A DNA stretch of 64,000 nt. Source: Verrucomicrobiaceae bacterium. GTDB lineage: Bacteria; Verrucomicrobiota; Verrucomicrobiia; Verrucomicrobiales; Verrucomicrobiaceae. The notes beneath the pieces are model-generated. The model had not been told where the DNA came from, searched no databases, and worked only from the letters and a program-made list of their open reading frames with translations. Position numbers and translations under genes: made by a program. Position 1 is the first letter of the stretch; each line of letters starts with the position of its first letter. The stretch covers positions 20,545 to 84,544 of the forward strand of contig CANNQP010000016.1 in the NCBI GenBank assembly GCA_947507875.1, written 5' to 3'. Positions 8,782 through 16,868 of the stretch are shown piece by piece.

Positions 8782-9378
8782 ATGCATTCCGTCCGTTCTT
8801 TCTTCCGGTTCGCGCTTCTCGCCACCAGCTTCGCCTTGATCACTGGCGCAAAGGCTAATCCGTTACCCATGGATCATCCCTGTGCTGAATTGGTGAAAAA
8901 ATACCTCACCTGCGTCGTGAATCAGGACTGGAAGACTGCTGCTGCTTTGCTCCAATCTGCCTCTCTTGAGCGGAAACAGAAGGAAACGATCGCGATCATC
9001 AAAACGGCTCCAACGATGACGGAAGAGCAGCAGATGCTTGAGCGTTTTGGTGTTAAAGAAATCCGCGAACTCGAGAAGCTTACGCCTCAGGAATTCTACA
9101 TCATGGATCGTGAGGCTTGGCATAAGCGCATCAATGCTGCTCCTGAAGTGACCCAGCGTAAACAAGACACATTGAAGATCATGGTGCTCGGTCTTGTGGA
9201 AGAGAAGGGCAAAGATTATGTCCACGCCACGGTCCGCACCTCTCAAGAAACTCTCACTGATAAAATTGAAGAGTTGTTTTTGATCTCTTTTATCAAACAA
9301 GACGGCAAGTGGGTGATCTCTCCGGAAATGAAAGATCGGCCGATCATCACGCCTCTGGAAAAAGCGACGAAAAAGTAA
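8782..9378 (+). CDS. Secreted protein of unknown function
   Basis: 198 residues beginning with a Sec signal peptide (SFFRFALLATSFALITGAKA). The mature part is mixed alpha/beta and charged. It starts with a helix containing ELVKKYLTCVVNQDWKTAAALL and ends in strands (DGKWVISPEMKDRP), an arrangement reminiscent of NTF2-like or DUF4878-type small secreted proteins. No catalytic motif is recognised. A strong terminator follows 24 bp after the stop, so this is the end of its transcription unit. Confidence 0.6.
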   Translation: MHSVRSFFRFALLATSFALITGAKANPLPMDHPCAELVKKYLTCVVNQDWKTAAALLQSASLERKQKETIAIIKTAPTMTEEQQMLERFGVKEIRELEKLTPQEFYIMDREAWHKRINAAPEVTQRKQDTLKIMVLGLVEEKGKDYVHATVRTSQETLTDKIEELFLISFIKQDGKWVISPEMKDRPIITPLEKATKK

Positions 9379-9402
9379 TTTGTTAACCAGCTTCTTTTCA
9401 TC

Positions 9403-9436
9403 AAAGCGGTCCGCCTTTCTCGGACCGCTTTTTTGT
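9403..9436 (+). terminator. Factor-independent terminator
   Basis: An 11-bp perfect stem AAAGCGGTCCG (9403-9413) / CGGACCGCTTT (9421-9431) with a 7-nt loop runs into a T tract (to about 9434). It ends the transcript of the secreted-protein gene at 8782-9378. Confidence 0.9.
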
Positions 9437-9659
9437 GCCACCGCACGAGTTGATTCGGGCTTGCATCAGATGCTGCGAGCTGGTTGTGCCATCGGCCCAG
9501 AGTTACCGTCTTCTTTACGCGAAGCGCGGCCTGCTGGCTTGAGACAAGGAGCTCATGCAAATATCGTATCGTGATCAGCGAAAGTGGCACGATGATCATG
9601 CTGCTGAAGTTGGCCTCTTGTTGATGAGGCTTTGAAGAGCTTGTTTTGCCAATGTAAAT

Positions 9660-9734
9660 TGGCGACCCCTACGGGAATCGAACCCGTGTCGCATCCGTGA
9701 AAGGGATGTGTCCTAACCGCTAGACGAAGGGGTC
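9660..9734 (-). tRNA. tRNA-Glu (anticodon TTC)
   Basis: The reverse strand folds as a tRNA with acceptor GACCCCT/AGGGGTC, anticodon stem CATCC/GGATG around loop CTTTCAC (anticodon TTC), and T-loop GGTTCGATTCC. The 3' CCA is encoded (complement of 9660-9662). Total length is 75 nt. No neighbouring gene is on the same transcript. Confidence 0.96.
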
Positions 9735-9898
9735 AAGCTCCGATTGAGCGGGCCGTGAGATTGCCGCAGTACCAGCTTTGTGCAAGGGGAAATGCATTCT
9801 TTTCCAGGTTTTTTTCAACTCAATGAACTGACCAAGGGGGGTGTTGACATTCTCGCACAGCATCCGAAGTGCAGTGCTCACATACTCTGTCAGTTCTT

Positions 9899-11281
9899 AT
9901 GAAAACCGTCGCTATTGTCGGACGCCCCAATGTTGGCAAATCCGCCCTGTTTAACCGTCTCGCCGGTTTAAATATTTCTATCGTCCATGACTTAGCGGGA
10001 GTCACTCGGGATCGCATCACGGCTGAGTGCCGCCGCGGGCCGCGCACGTTTCAAATCATGGATACGGGCGGTATCGGGGCGAATACGGAGGACGTCTTGA
10101 CTGAGCAGGTGCAAACGGAGGCAGTGATCGCGCTCGAGGTCGCGGATCTCTTGCTTTTTGTGGTGGATGTTTTTGATGGCATCACGCCCATTGATCAAAC
10201 CCTAGCGTCGATGCTACGCCGCACGCGCAAACCAGTGCTGCTAGTGTGCAACAAGGCCGATTCTGAAAAACGTCGGCTCGGTTCCGCCGAATTCGCGCGA
10301 CTTGGCTTTGAAGATCTCGCTGAAGTCAGCGCTGTGCATGGTCATGGCATTGATGCGCTGGTGGAGATGATCGCAGATAAGCTCGGTCTTGATGAGGAAG
10401 ATGCAGAGGCTGATGAAGCCGCGCAGCAGCGTCGTCGCACGCGCCCCTTGAAGCTGGCCATCGTCGGCCGTCCGAATGCAGGCAAGTCCTCTCTTGTGAA
10501 CGCCATTCTTGGTCAGGAGCGTGCCATCGTCAGTGAAGTGGCCGGAACGACACGCGATAGCCTCGACATTCACTGCACTTACAATGGCAAGGCTTACCAA
10601 CTGATTGATACAGCTGGCATTCGTCGGCAGTCGAAGGTGGATACAGATGTCGAGATTTTTTCTATTCAGCGCAGCTTTCAAGCCGTGAAGCGTGCTGACA
10701 TTTGCTTGCTGGTCGTGGACTGTGCTGATGGTGCAAAGATGCAGGATCGCAAGATTGCTCAGCTGATTTTGGAGGAGCGCAAACCTTGCATTCTGGTGAT
10801 GAATAAATTCGATCTCTATCATCCGACGGCAAAGCAAAAAGACCGTCTGGATGAATTGAAGGAAATCATGTCCCGTGAGTTTTTCTTTCTTCACTATGCC
10901 CCGCTGGTGGCGATTTCTGCCAAGGAGAAAGATAACCTAGGCAAGCTCTTCGTGCAGATCGAAGCCGTGCGCAAAGGCGCTCAGAGCCGCATCGGCACGG
11001 GGGCACTCAATCGTTTGCTGCATGAGGCTATCGAGAACACGCCAGGGCCTCTGGGGCGCAGTCGTTTTGCGTTCAAGCTGCTGTATGCCACGCAGGTCGC
11101 CGATACGGGAGAAGACGCGCAGGTGCCTGTGCCGCATTTTGTGCTCTTTGCGAACCGAGCTGCCAAGATGACGGAAGGATATCTTCGCTTTCTGGAAAGT
11201 GTGATTCGCAAGGAATGGCCTGCTCCTGGGGTTCCTTTCCGCATGAGTGTGCGTGGCAAACAGCCAAAGTCCAAAATGTAG
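9899..11281 (+). CDS. der: Ribosome biogenesis GTPase Der (EngA)
   Basis: 460-residue double GTPase needed for 50S subunit maturation. The first G domain has GRPNVGKSALFNRL at its N-terminus and NKAD near residue 116. The second has GRPNAGKSSLVNAI near residue 196, DTAGI, and MNKFD. A KH-like C-terminal domain (about 360-440) ends in MSVRGKQPKSKM. ATG 9899 is preferred because Der starts directly with the beta-strand before the P loop; an upstream GTG at 9869 adds ten poorly coding residues. A consensus-like TTGACA lies at 9844-9849 but no matching -10 box is seen. Confidence 0.97.
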   Translation: MKTVAIVGRPNVGKSALFNRLAGLNISIVHDLAGVTRDRITAECRRGPRTFQIMDTGGIGANTEDVLTEQVQTEAVIALEVADLLLFVVDVFDGITPIDQTLASMLRRTRKPVLLVCNKADSEKRRLGSAEFARLGFEDLAEVSAVHGHGIDALVEMIADKLGLDEEDAEADEAAQQRRRTRPLKLAIVGRPNAGKSSLVNAILGQERAIVSEVAGTTRDSLDIHCTYNGKAYQLIDTAGIRRQSKVDTDVEIFSIQRSFQAVKRADICLLVVDCADGAKMQDRKIAQLILEERKPCILVMNKFDLYHPTAKQKDRLDELKEIMSREFFFLHYAPLVAISAKEKDNLGKLFVQIEAVRKGAQSRIGTGALNRLLHEAIENTPGPLGRSRFAFKLLYATQVADTGEDAQVPVPHFVLFANRAAKMTEGYLRFLESVIRKEWPAPGVPFRMSVRGKQPKSKM

Positions 11282-11330
11282 GATCTTCTTCGGGGTGGGT
11301 TTCGACCTTGATGCAGAGGCTAAACCCTAC

Positions 11331-12110
11331 CTAGCCTGTGATCAGCCATGCAGCCGCAAAAAGAGTCAAGGCGAAGAGAGTCCATTCAAATGGCTTTTGA
11401 GGGATGTGCTTGAGGATTTGCCAGCCCAAAAGTACTCCTATGACGACAAAGGGTAGCATGACCAAGTTGGTGGCCAAGGATTGGCCATGAATGATGCCGA
11501 GGTCGGCTGAGAATGGGATTTTAAAAAGATTGATGAACAAGAAGAAGCGACTGAAGACGCCCAGGTGATCCTTTTTCTCCATGTGCTGGGAGAGCAGGTA
11601 AACGGTCATGACTGGCCCTGCGGCATTAGCCAGCATGGTCACCAGCCCAGCGCAGAGGCCCATGCTCCAGGCAAACGCCTGATGCTCAGTGAGCGCCATG
11701 AAATCCTGACGGCGGGCCTGAAGCACAAGGTGAAAAGCAAGCAGGCCAATGATGAGCCAGCCGATGACGACCCTGGCTGAGGTATTGTCGATATGACTCA
11801 ACAACAGCCAGCCGAGGATCACGCCGGTGATGGCTGGGGGCACCATGGGGAGGATGCGACGCCACGAGCCGCCTTTGCGGTTGATGAAGTAGCCCATGAG
11901 GTCGGCTGCGATGAGCAAGGGGAGGACTAAGCCCACGGAAGGTTTGGCTCCAAAGGCTTGAGCCATCAGCACTACATTCAGCGTCGAAGTGCCTGACAGG
12001 CCAGCTTTGGATAAGCCAATGCAAACTGCGGCCATCGTGGCGAGTAAAAAAGTATGCACATCCTGGGTAAAGAGTGTGTGCTGTTCCAACCAGTCGAGTA
12101 GGGAGCTCAA
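11331..12110 (-). CDS. TauE/SafE-family sulfite exporter-like membrane protein
   Basis: 259 residues with about eight hydrophobic segments and the family's internal duplication. Near the N-terminus AAVCIGLSKAGLSGTS carries the glycine-rich TauE signature, and GLVTMLANAAGPVMTVYLL is its second copy. The family exports sulfite, sulfoacetate or other anions. The sulfatase gene on the same strand upstream (12359-13939) makes an organosulfur link possible, but the specificity cannot be read from sequence. It converges with der. Confidence 0.88.
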   Translation of the reverse strand: MSSLLDWLEQHTLFTQDVHTFLLATMAAVCIGLSKAGLSGTSTLNVVLMAQAFGAKPSVGLVLPLLIAADLMGYFINRKGGSWRRILPMVPPAITGVILGWLLLSHIDNTSARVVIGWLIIGLLAFHLVLQARRQDFMALTEHQAFAWSMGLCAGLVTMLANAAGPVMTVYLLSQHMEKKDHLGVFSRFFLFINLFKIPFSADLGIIHGQSLATNLVMLPFVVIGVLLGWQILKHIPQKPFEWTLFALTLFAAAWLITG

Positions 12111-12358
12111 TGGAATTACAATGACTTAAGGGTCGAAGGCGACTGATGCGCCGGTGAGGAAGGGGGCATAGATCTCTGAGACCATGTTGAATCGCGTAGC
12201 CATCGAACGCAGTGGTGGGTTGAAAATCATGCTAGCATTTAAACCGTTGGTGCGGGCGCCGACGCTGCCAATCTAAAATGTACGGATTCGTCCGATGTCA
12301 TGGATTGATTGGTGAGAAGGGCCTCCGACAAGAGCGTAGATGATTTCCAAAGAGAATC

Positions 12359-13939
12359 TTATTTGGTCTTTTTGGGGAGTTTGCCTTTTCCCTTCTTGGG
12401 CTGCGGTGGGGTGGGTTCACCTTCGAAGGGTTTATTCCCGTGGGCGAAGCGAGGTGGTGGAATGACGTCTTTGACCTCTTCCTGCAAACGCTTGAGCTCG
12501 GCTTTCAGTTCCTTGACGGTCTCTGCATAGGCTGGATCCTGGTAGTAGCTTTGAGTTTCAAGTGGGTCTTGTTGGCGATCGAGAAGTTCCCAGTCGTCCA
12601 CATCAGGTGTGTAATAATGGATGAGCTTGTAGCGGTCAGTAATGACGCCGTAATGGGGGCGGACCTGGTGGGGCAGCGGATACTCGAAGTAGTGATAGTA
12701 GAATGATTTTCTCCAATCCGCAGGCTGTTCACCTTTGAAGAGAGGCACGAGGCTGTGGCCTTGCATGTCTGTAGGCTGCGATTGACCGGCAAGTTCAAGG
12801 AACGTCTGCGCGAGGTCTAGGAGGGATACGATGCGTTTTTCAGTGCTGCCTGCTTTGGTCACGCCAGGCCAGCGGACGAGAAATGGAGTGCTCAGTGATT
12901 CCTCGAAAATCCAGCGCTTGTCGAACCAGCCATGTTCGCCAAGGTAGAAGCCTTGATCACTGCTGAGGATGACCACGGTGTTTTCTGCGAGTCCTGATTC
13001 ATCAAGATAGGCGAGTGTGCGCTGCACGCTTTCGTCCACGGCTTTCACACAGGCGGTGTAGTCGTGCATGTAGCGCTGATAACGCCAGCGGACGAGATCT
13101 TTACCGCTCAGATTCGCCTCACGGAACTTAGCGTTTCTAGGCTCGTAGTAGTCGTTCCAGTATTTGAGCTGGTCAGGGGTGAGATGACTAGGGGGGACGA
13201 GTTTAGCATCACGCTCGGTGAAGGTGCGGTCCAGACCCATGTCATGGTCACTGATGGCTTTGCTGCGGCCTTTGTAGCTGTCGAAAAGTGTTTCAGGCTC
13301 AGGATAAATTCGGTCGTTGTCGTGCCCAAGGTGGCGGATGGGAGGTTCCCATTCGCGATGCGGTGCCTTGTGCTGCATCATGAGCAGGAACGGTTTGGTT
13401 TGATCCCTTTTTTTGAGCCATTCTAGAGATAGGTCGGTGATGACATCGGTGACATAGCCGCCATGCTTCACGGGTTTGCCGTTATCGATCATGGGTGGGT
13501 TGTAGTAGGCACCTTGGCCTGGCAAGACATGCCAATAATCGTAGCCCACAGGGTCTGTCATGAGGTGCCATTTACCGATGATGGCATTTGTGTAGCCTGC
13601 CTTCTGCAAAAGCTTGGGGAACGTCTGCTGGCTGCTGTCAAAACTACTGTTGCTGTTGTTATAAAAGCCGTTCAGGTGAGAATACTTGCCGGTCTGAATG
13701 ACGGCACGCATCGGGCCACAGATGGAGTTGGTGACGAGGCAGCGATCAAAGCGAATGCCTTCTTTCGCCAAGCGATCCATGCCAGGGGTTTGCAACAACT
13801 GGCGTTTTTCACCATATGCGCTGATGACTTGGCTGGCTAGATCATCGCAAAAGATGAAGAGAATGTTAGGGCGTTGGGTTCTCTCTGCCTGGGCAAGGCT
13901 GGAAGCGGCAAGGAGCAAAAGGACGAAGCGTCGCAACAT
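12359..13939 (-). CDS. Secreted sulfatase (arylsulfatase A / heparan-type), formylglycine-dependent
   Basis: 526 residues with signal peptide MLRRFVLLLLAASSLAQA. Metal ligands Asp 32 and Asp 33 lie in FIFCDDLAS. Cys 74, the residue converted to formylglycine, is in SICGPMRAVIQTGKYSHLNG; Met sits where Ser or Ala is usual in C-x-P-x-R. Further active-site pieces are GKWHL and SSDQGFYLGEHGWFDKRW. The C-terminal DUF4976-like region (YKLIHYYTPDVDDWELLD) and a Lys/Pro-rich tail complete it. The closest overall layout is iduronate or N-acetylglucosamine sulfatase, so a sulfated polysaccharide is the likely substrate. The maturation enzyme is not in this window. Confidence 0.93.
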   Translation of the reverse strand: MLRRFVLLLLAASSLAQAERTQRPNILFIFCDDLASQVISAYGEKRQLLQTPGMDRLAKEGIRFDRCLVTNSICGPMRAVIQTGKYSHLNGFYNNSNSSFDSSQQTFPKLLQKAGYTNAIIGKWHLMTDPVGYDYWHVLPGQGAYYNPPMIDNGKPVKHGGYVTDVITDLSLEWLKKRDQTKPFLLMMQHKAPHREWEPPIRHLGHDNDRIYPEPETLFDSYKGRSKAISDHDMGLDRTFTERDAKLVPPSHLTPDQLKYWNDYYEPRNAKFREANLSGKDLVRWRYQRYMHDYTACVKAVDESVQRTLAYLDESGLAENTVVILSSDQGFYLGEHGWFDKRWIFEESLSTPFLVRWPGVTKAGSTEKRIVSLLDLAQTFLELAGQSQPTDMQGHSLVPLFKGEQPADWRKSFYYHYFEYPLPHQVRPHYGVITDRYKLIHYYTPDVDDWELLDRQQDPLETQSYYQDPAYAETVKELKAELKRLQEEVKDVIPPPRFAHGNKPFEGEPTPPQPKKGKGKLPKKTK

Positions 13940-14049
13940 GAGGCCGCAGTAACGTGATGAATGAGATACAGCTTACGCCAAAATCCCTGATGGAAAGCAG
14001 ATGGACCATTCAACCAGAGAAGTTAGGCAATGCTCTTCAGTTAAGTCCT

Positions 14050-14188
14050 TCAACAAAAGACCCTCTGGCGTTGAGGCCAGAGGGTCTATGGCGATCCAGC
14101 AACCAACAACAGTGAGGATCGATGGCACGAAAGTTTTAGCTAGAGCTGCAACTCAGTGGTCAAAACCGGAAAACCGGTCCGGTTGGGA
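14050..14188 (-). ncRNA. Putative small RNA with its own promoter and terminator
   Basis: The minus strand carries a promoter-like pair (complement of 14218-14223, TTGACG; complement of 14195-14200, TACCAT; spacer 17 bp). It would start transcription near 14188. About 100 nt downstream is a perfect 12-bp hairpin AGACCCTCTGGC/GCCAGAGGGTCT (14058-14087) followed by TTTTGTTG, a good terminator on this strand only. A second stem, AACCGGA/TCCGGTT (14164-14184), lies near the 5' end. No reading frame of note lies within. The family is not recognised. Confidence 0.5.
14058..14087 (-). terminator. Terminator hairpin reading leftward
   Basis: A perfect 12-bp stem with 6-nt loop; on the minus strand it is followed by TTTTGTTG, on the plus strand by ATGGCG. 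It therefore terminates leftward transcripts, although the sulfatase gene lies further along in that direction, which implies a short transcript upstream of it. Confidence 0.7.
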
Positions 14189-14194
14189 CACGGG

Positions 14195-14223
14195 ATGGTA
14201 AAAAGTTTTGTGAGCCTCGTCAA
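14195..14223 (-). promoter_or_regulatory. Sigma-70-like promoter for the putative small RNA
   Basis: On the minus strand TTGACG and TACCAT are separated by exactly 17 bp. The match to TTGACA/TATAAT is 5/6 and 4/6. The A/T-rich run TTTTTACC overlaps the -10 box. Confidence 0.5.
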
Positions 14224-14330
14224 CCGACAGGGTTGTTTTTGCAAAAATAAAAAGTTTTTCTCATGTTTGAGAGGCTTCAAATGCCTCGAAGTCTCATAAT
14301 TTTAGAAGAAATCTTCTTGACAGACATCTT

Positions 14331-14344
14331 GAACACATGTGTTC
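14331..14344. promoter_or_regulatory. 14-bp perfect palindrome, candidate operator
   Basis: GAACACATGTGTTC is self-complementary and lies just after a TTGACA (14317-14322), about 200 bp before the PQQ-like propeller gene. It may bind a dimeric regulator. No convincing -10 box is seen with it. Confidence 0.35.
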
Positions 14345-14546
14345 GAATGAGTGCATGGCTATTGGAGGGTGATGCATCAAACCAGGAACCGGTCACCAGG
14401 AAGGTGGAAAGATGCATGAAAGGCGGATCGTTTGTCCGTTCCCCCCACCAATGCGTTTGTCCGCGTGATATCTGTCATACCGACAAAGACGTTGAAGTCG
14501 ATTCGTCCGCATCGACGGTGAAGGCTAAGCCACCCCACATCCCCAC

Positions 14547-16850
14547 ATGGAATTCTCTACTGTCTCGCGTCGTGCTGTCTTGACGGCTCTGGCACTTTTG
14601 TCCTCAGGAAGCTTTGCGTCCGCCAACGACTGGACCAACTGGCGCGGTCCGCTCCAGACCGGGGTCAGTTTGGAGCACTACAAGAATGCTGGAAAGCTTC
14701 CTGACCGTGCAGCCTGGACCTACGCTGCTCGTAGCCGCGGTGCGCCGGTCGTGGTTGATGGTAAAGTCGTCCTTTGGGGCTACAAAGGTCAGACTACTGA
14801 TTTGATCGAACTGCTCACGGTGCTCGATGCCAAGACGGGCAAGAAGCTGTGGGAGGTGGAGATCCCAGACTACCTCAGTGATTCCATTTACAATCGCTAT
14901 TCGATCGGAGCACCCACGGTCGATCCAGAAACCAAGCGAATCTACCTCGTGAGCAATGCAGGCTTGTTCGTTTGCTATGAACTGGACGGCACCAAGGTCT
15001 TCGAATTGCCGTTGATGGAGAATCTGGGACGCATGACCTTCCCCAATAGCCGTGTCGGTAGCCCGGTCATTGAAGGTGATCTGGTCATTGTCCATTTCAT
15101 CTTCTCCAACTGGGGAGCCGACGGCCCCGCTGCAGACCGCGTTTATGGCTTTGACAAAAAAACAGGCGAACTCGTCTGGTGGAGCCTTCCTGGTGTGAGT
15201 CCCCCCGTGGATTCTTCCTTTTCGACCCCTTTCGTCGAAACTCGCGATGGCAAGCGCGTCATGTATTACACCACGGGCTGTGGGCACCTGGTGTGCGTGA
15301 ATGCTCGTAGCGGGAAGCCTTACTGGAAGTTTCCAATCTGCAAAAACGGCGTCAATCCTAGCGTCGTGCTGCACAAGGGGAAGGTCATCGCCATCCACAA
15401 TGATGAAAATGTGGATAGCTCTGAAAAAGGCCGTCTAGTGGCGATCAAACTTCCGGAAAAACTCACGCCACCGCCACCGCCCGGCTTGGAGTCCACGACC
15501 CTCGATGCCAGTGCAGAAGTTTGGCGCAACCCCATTGGAGCCACCAGCAGCTCTCCGGTCTTGGTCGGCGACACTCTTTATCAACTGACGGATGGTGGTG
15601 AGCTTTACGCCATCGACGCCAACACCGGCAAGGATCTCTGGAAAAAGAAGCTGAGCAATGCGAACCTGCACTCCTCTCCGCTCTACGTCGATGGATTGAT
15701 CTACTGCCCGATGATGGAGGGCAAGCTGGTCGTTGTGAAGCCCGGCTCCGCCGATGCTGAGATCGTGCAAGAGATCGCCTTGGATGGCGGTGTTCAGGCA
15801 CAGTGTCTTGGCGCGCCGGTGGTTTGTGATGGCATGCTCTACGTGAGCACCACGGAGAAATTTTACGCCTTTCCCATCCCCAATCAAGGCATTGAGCTGG
15901 ACCCTGCGCCTGTCGCTGAAATTCCCGCACCCGGAAAAGCTGCCGCACTTCAGATCATTCCCGCGGAAGTGGTCATCATGCGCGGTAACAAGCAGTCCTT
16001 CCGCATCCGCAGTGTGGACGCCAATGGCTTTGTTGTCAGCGATAAGGTCGAGGGCGTGAAGTGGGAGTCATTCATTCCACCGACGGCGAAAGTGAAAGCC
16101 ACCATGGATGCCAAGTTCAATGAAGCCGGCGAACTCGAGGTTGCCGCAGATGCTAAGGTCACTGCAGGAGCTTTCAAAGCCACGGCGCCCGATGGAACGT
16201 TCGGCACCGTCCGTGGACGTGCTCTGAAAGGTCTGCCGATCACGGAGGACTTCGAAAGTTATGATTTGAGCGAAGAGTTCGCTGCCGATCAGGCCAACCC
16301 TGCCTACAAATTCGCCTACCCGCCACTCTCTTGGATTGGAGCTCGGTTCAAATTCCAGGTCATGGAAAAAGATGGCAACAAAGTTTTCGGCAAAAGCTTT
16401 GATCGTCTCCTGTTTCAGCGCGGTACCGTCTTCGTCGCTCCATCCAACCTGAGCAATTACACCATGCAGGCGGATGTGATGACCGACGGAAGCGCACGCT
16501 CCAAAGCCGACATTGGCCTCATCAACCAGCGCTATCTCATCTGCCTGCGCGGCAATGCCAACAAACTAGAGATCAGCTCCAACCTGGAACGTCTGGCGCA
16601 GGCCTCGACCTTCAAGGTCAGTGCCAACACGTGGTACACCTTAAAGACACGTGTCGATGTCGCTGCTGATGGCAGTGGTGTGGTGAAGGGCAAGGTCTGG
16701 GCTAAGAGTGAAGCCGAGCCTGAAGCCTGGACTGTGGAGGCCAAAGTGCCCAGGGCCCATCCCCAGGGGAGTCCTGGCATTTTCGGATTCACCCCCATGA
16801 ACCAAAAACGTGTGTTTTTGGACAATTTGAGCATCACCGCGAATCAATAA
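14547..16850 (+). CDS. Exported PQQ-like beta-propeller protein with C-terminal lectin-like domain
   Basis: 767 residues with an N-terminal signal (VLTALALLSSGSFASA). Residues about 25-440 form a seven- or eight-bladed PQQ-type propeller; blade motifs include VLDAKTGKKLWEVEI, YGFDKKTGELVWWSLPG, and YAIDANTGKDLWKKKL. A linker with an Ig-like strand region (LQIIPAEVVIMRGNKQSFRI) leads to a C-terminal jelly-roll-like domain (about 575-765; ITEDFESYDLSEEF ... FLDNLSI). No haem-binding CxxCH is present, so it is unlikely to be a quinoprotein dehydrogenase and may be a structural or binding propeller. It is followed 18 bp later by a second propeller gene, forming an operon. Confidence 0.82.
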   Translation: MEFSTVSRRAVLTALALLSSGSFASANDWTNWRGPLQTGVSLEHYKNAGKLPDRAAWTYAARSRGAPVVVDGKVVLWGYKGQTTDLIELLTVLDAKTGKKLWEVEIPDYLSDSIYNRYSIGAPTVDPETKRIYLVSNAGLFVCYELDGTKVFELPLMENLGRMTFPNSRVGSPVIEGDLVIVHFIFSNWGADGPAADRVYGFDKKTGELVWWSLPGVSPPVDSSFSTPFVETRDGKRVMYYTTGCGHLVCVNARSGKPYWKFPICKNGVNPSVVLHKGKVIAIHNDENVDSSEKGRLVAIKLPEKLTPPPPPGLESTTLDASAEVWRNPIGATSSSPVLVGDTLYQLTDGGELYAIDANTGKDLWKKKLSNANLHSSPLYVDGLIYCPMMEGKLVVVKPGSADAEIVQEIALDGGVQAQCLGAPVVCDGMLYVSTTEKFYAFPIPNQGIELDPAPVAEIPAPGKAAALQIIPAEVVIMRGNKQSFRIRSVDANGFVVSDKVEGVKWESFIPPTAKVKATMDAKFNEAGELEVAADAKVTAGAFKATAPDGTFGTVRGRALKGLPITEDFESYDLSEEFAADQANPAYKFAYPPLSWIGARFKFQVMEKDGNKVFGKSFDRLLFQRGTVFVAPSNLSNYTMQADVMTDGSARSKADIGLINQRYLICLRGNANKLEISSNLERLAQASTFKVSANTWYTLKTRVDVAADGSGVVKGKVWAKSEAEPEAWTVEAKVPRAHPQGSPGIFGFTPMNQKRVFLDNLSITANQ

Positions 16851-16868
16851 TCTCTCCTTTTCCTGATC

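Noticed and set aside
14115..14165. Cas9-type repeat or tracrRNA-like sequence (GTTTTAGCTAGAGCTG)
   Set aside because: A chance resemblance: only one copy, no spacers, and no cas genes in the window.
14263..14583. 106-residue frame before the propeller gene
   Set aside because: No coding character, overlaps the likely control region and the start of the propeller gene.
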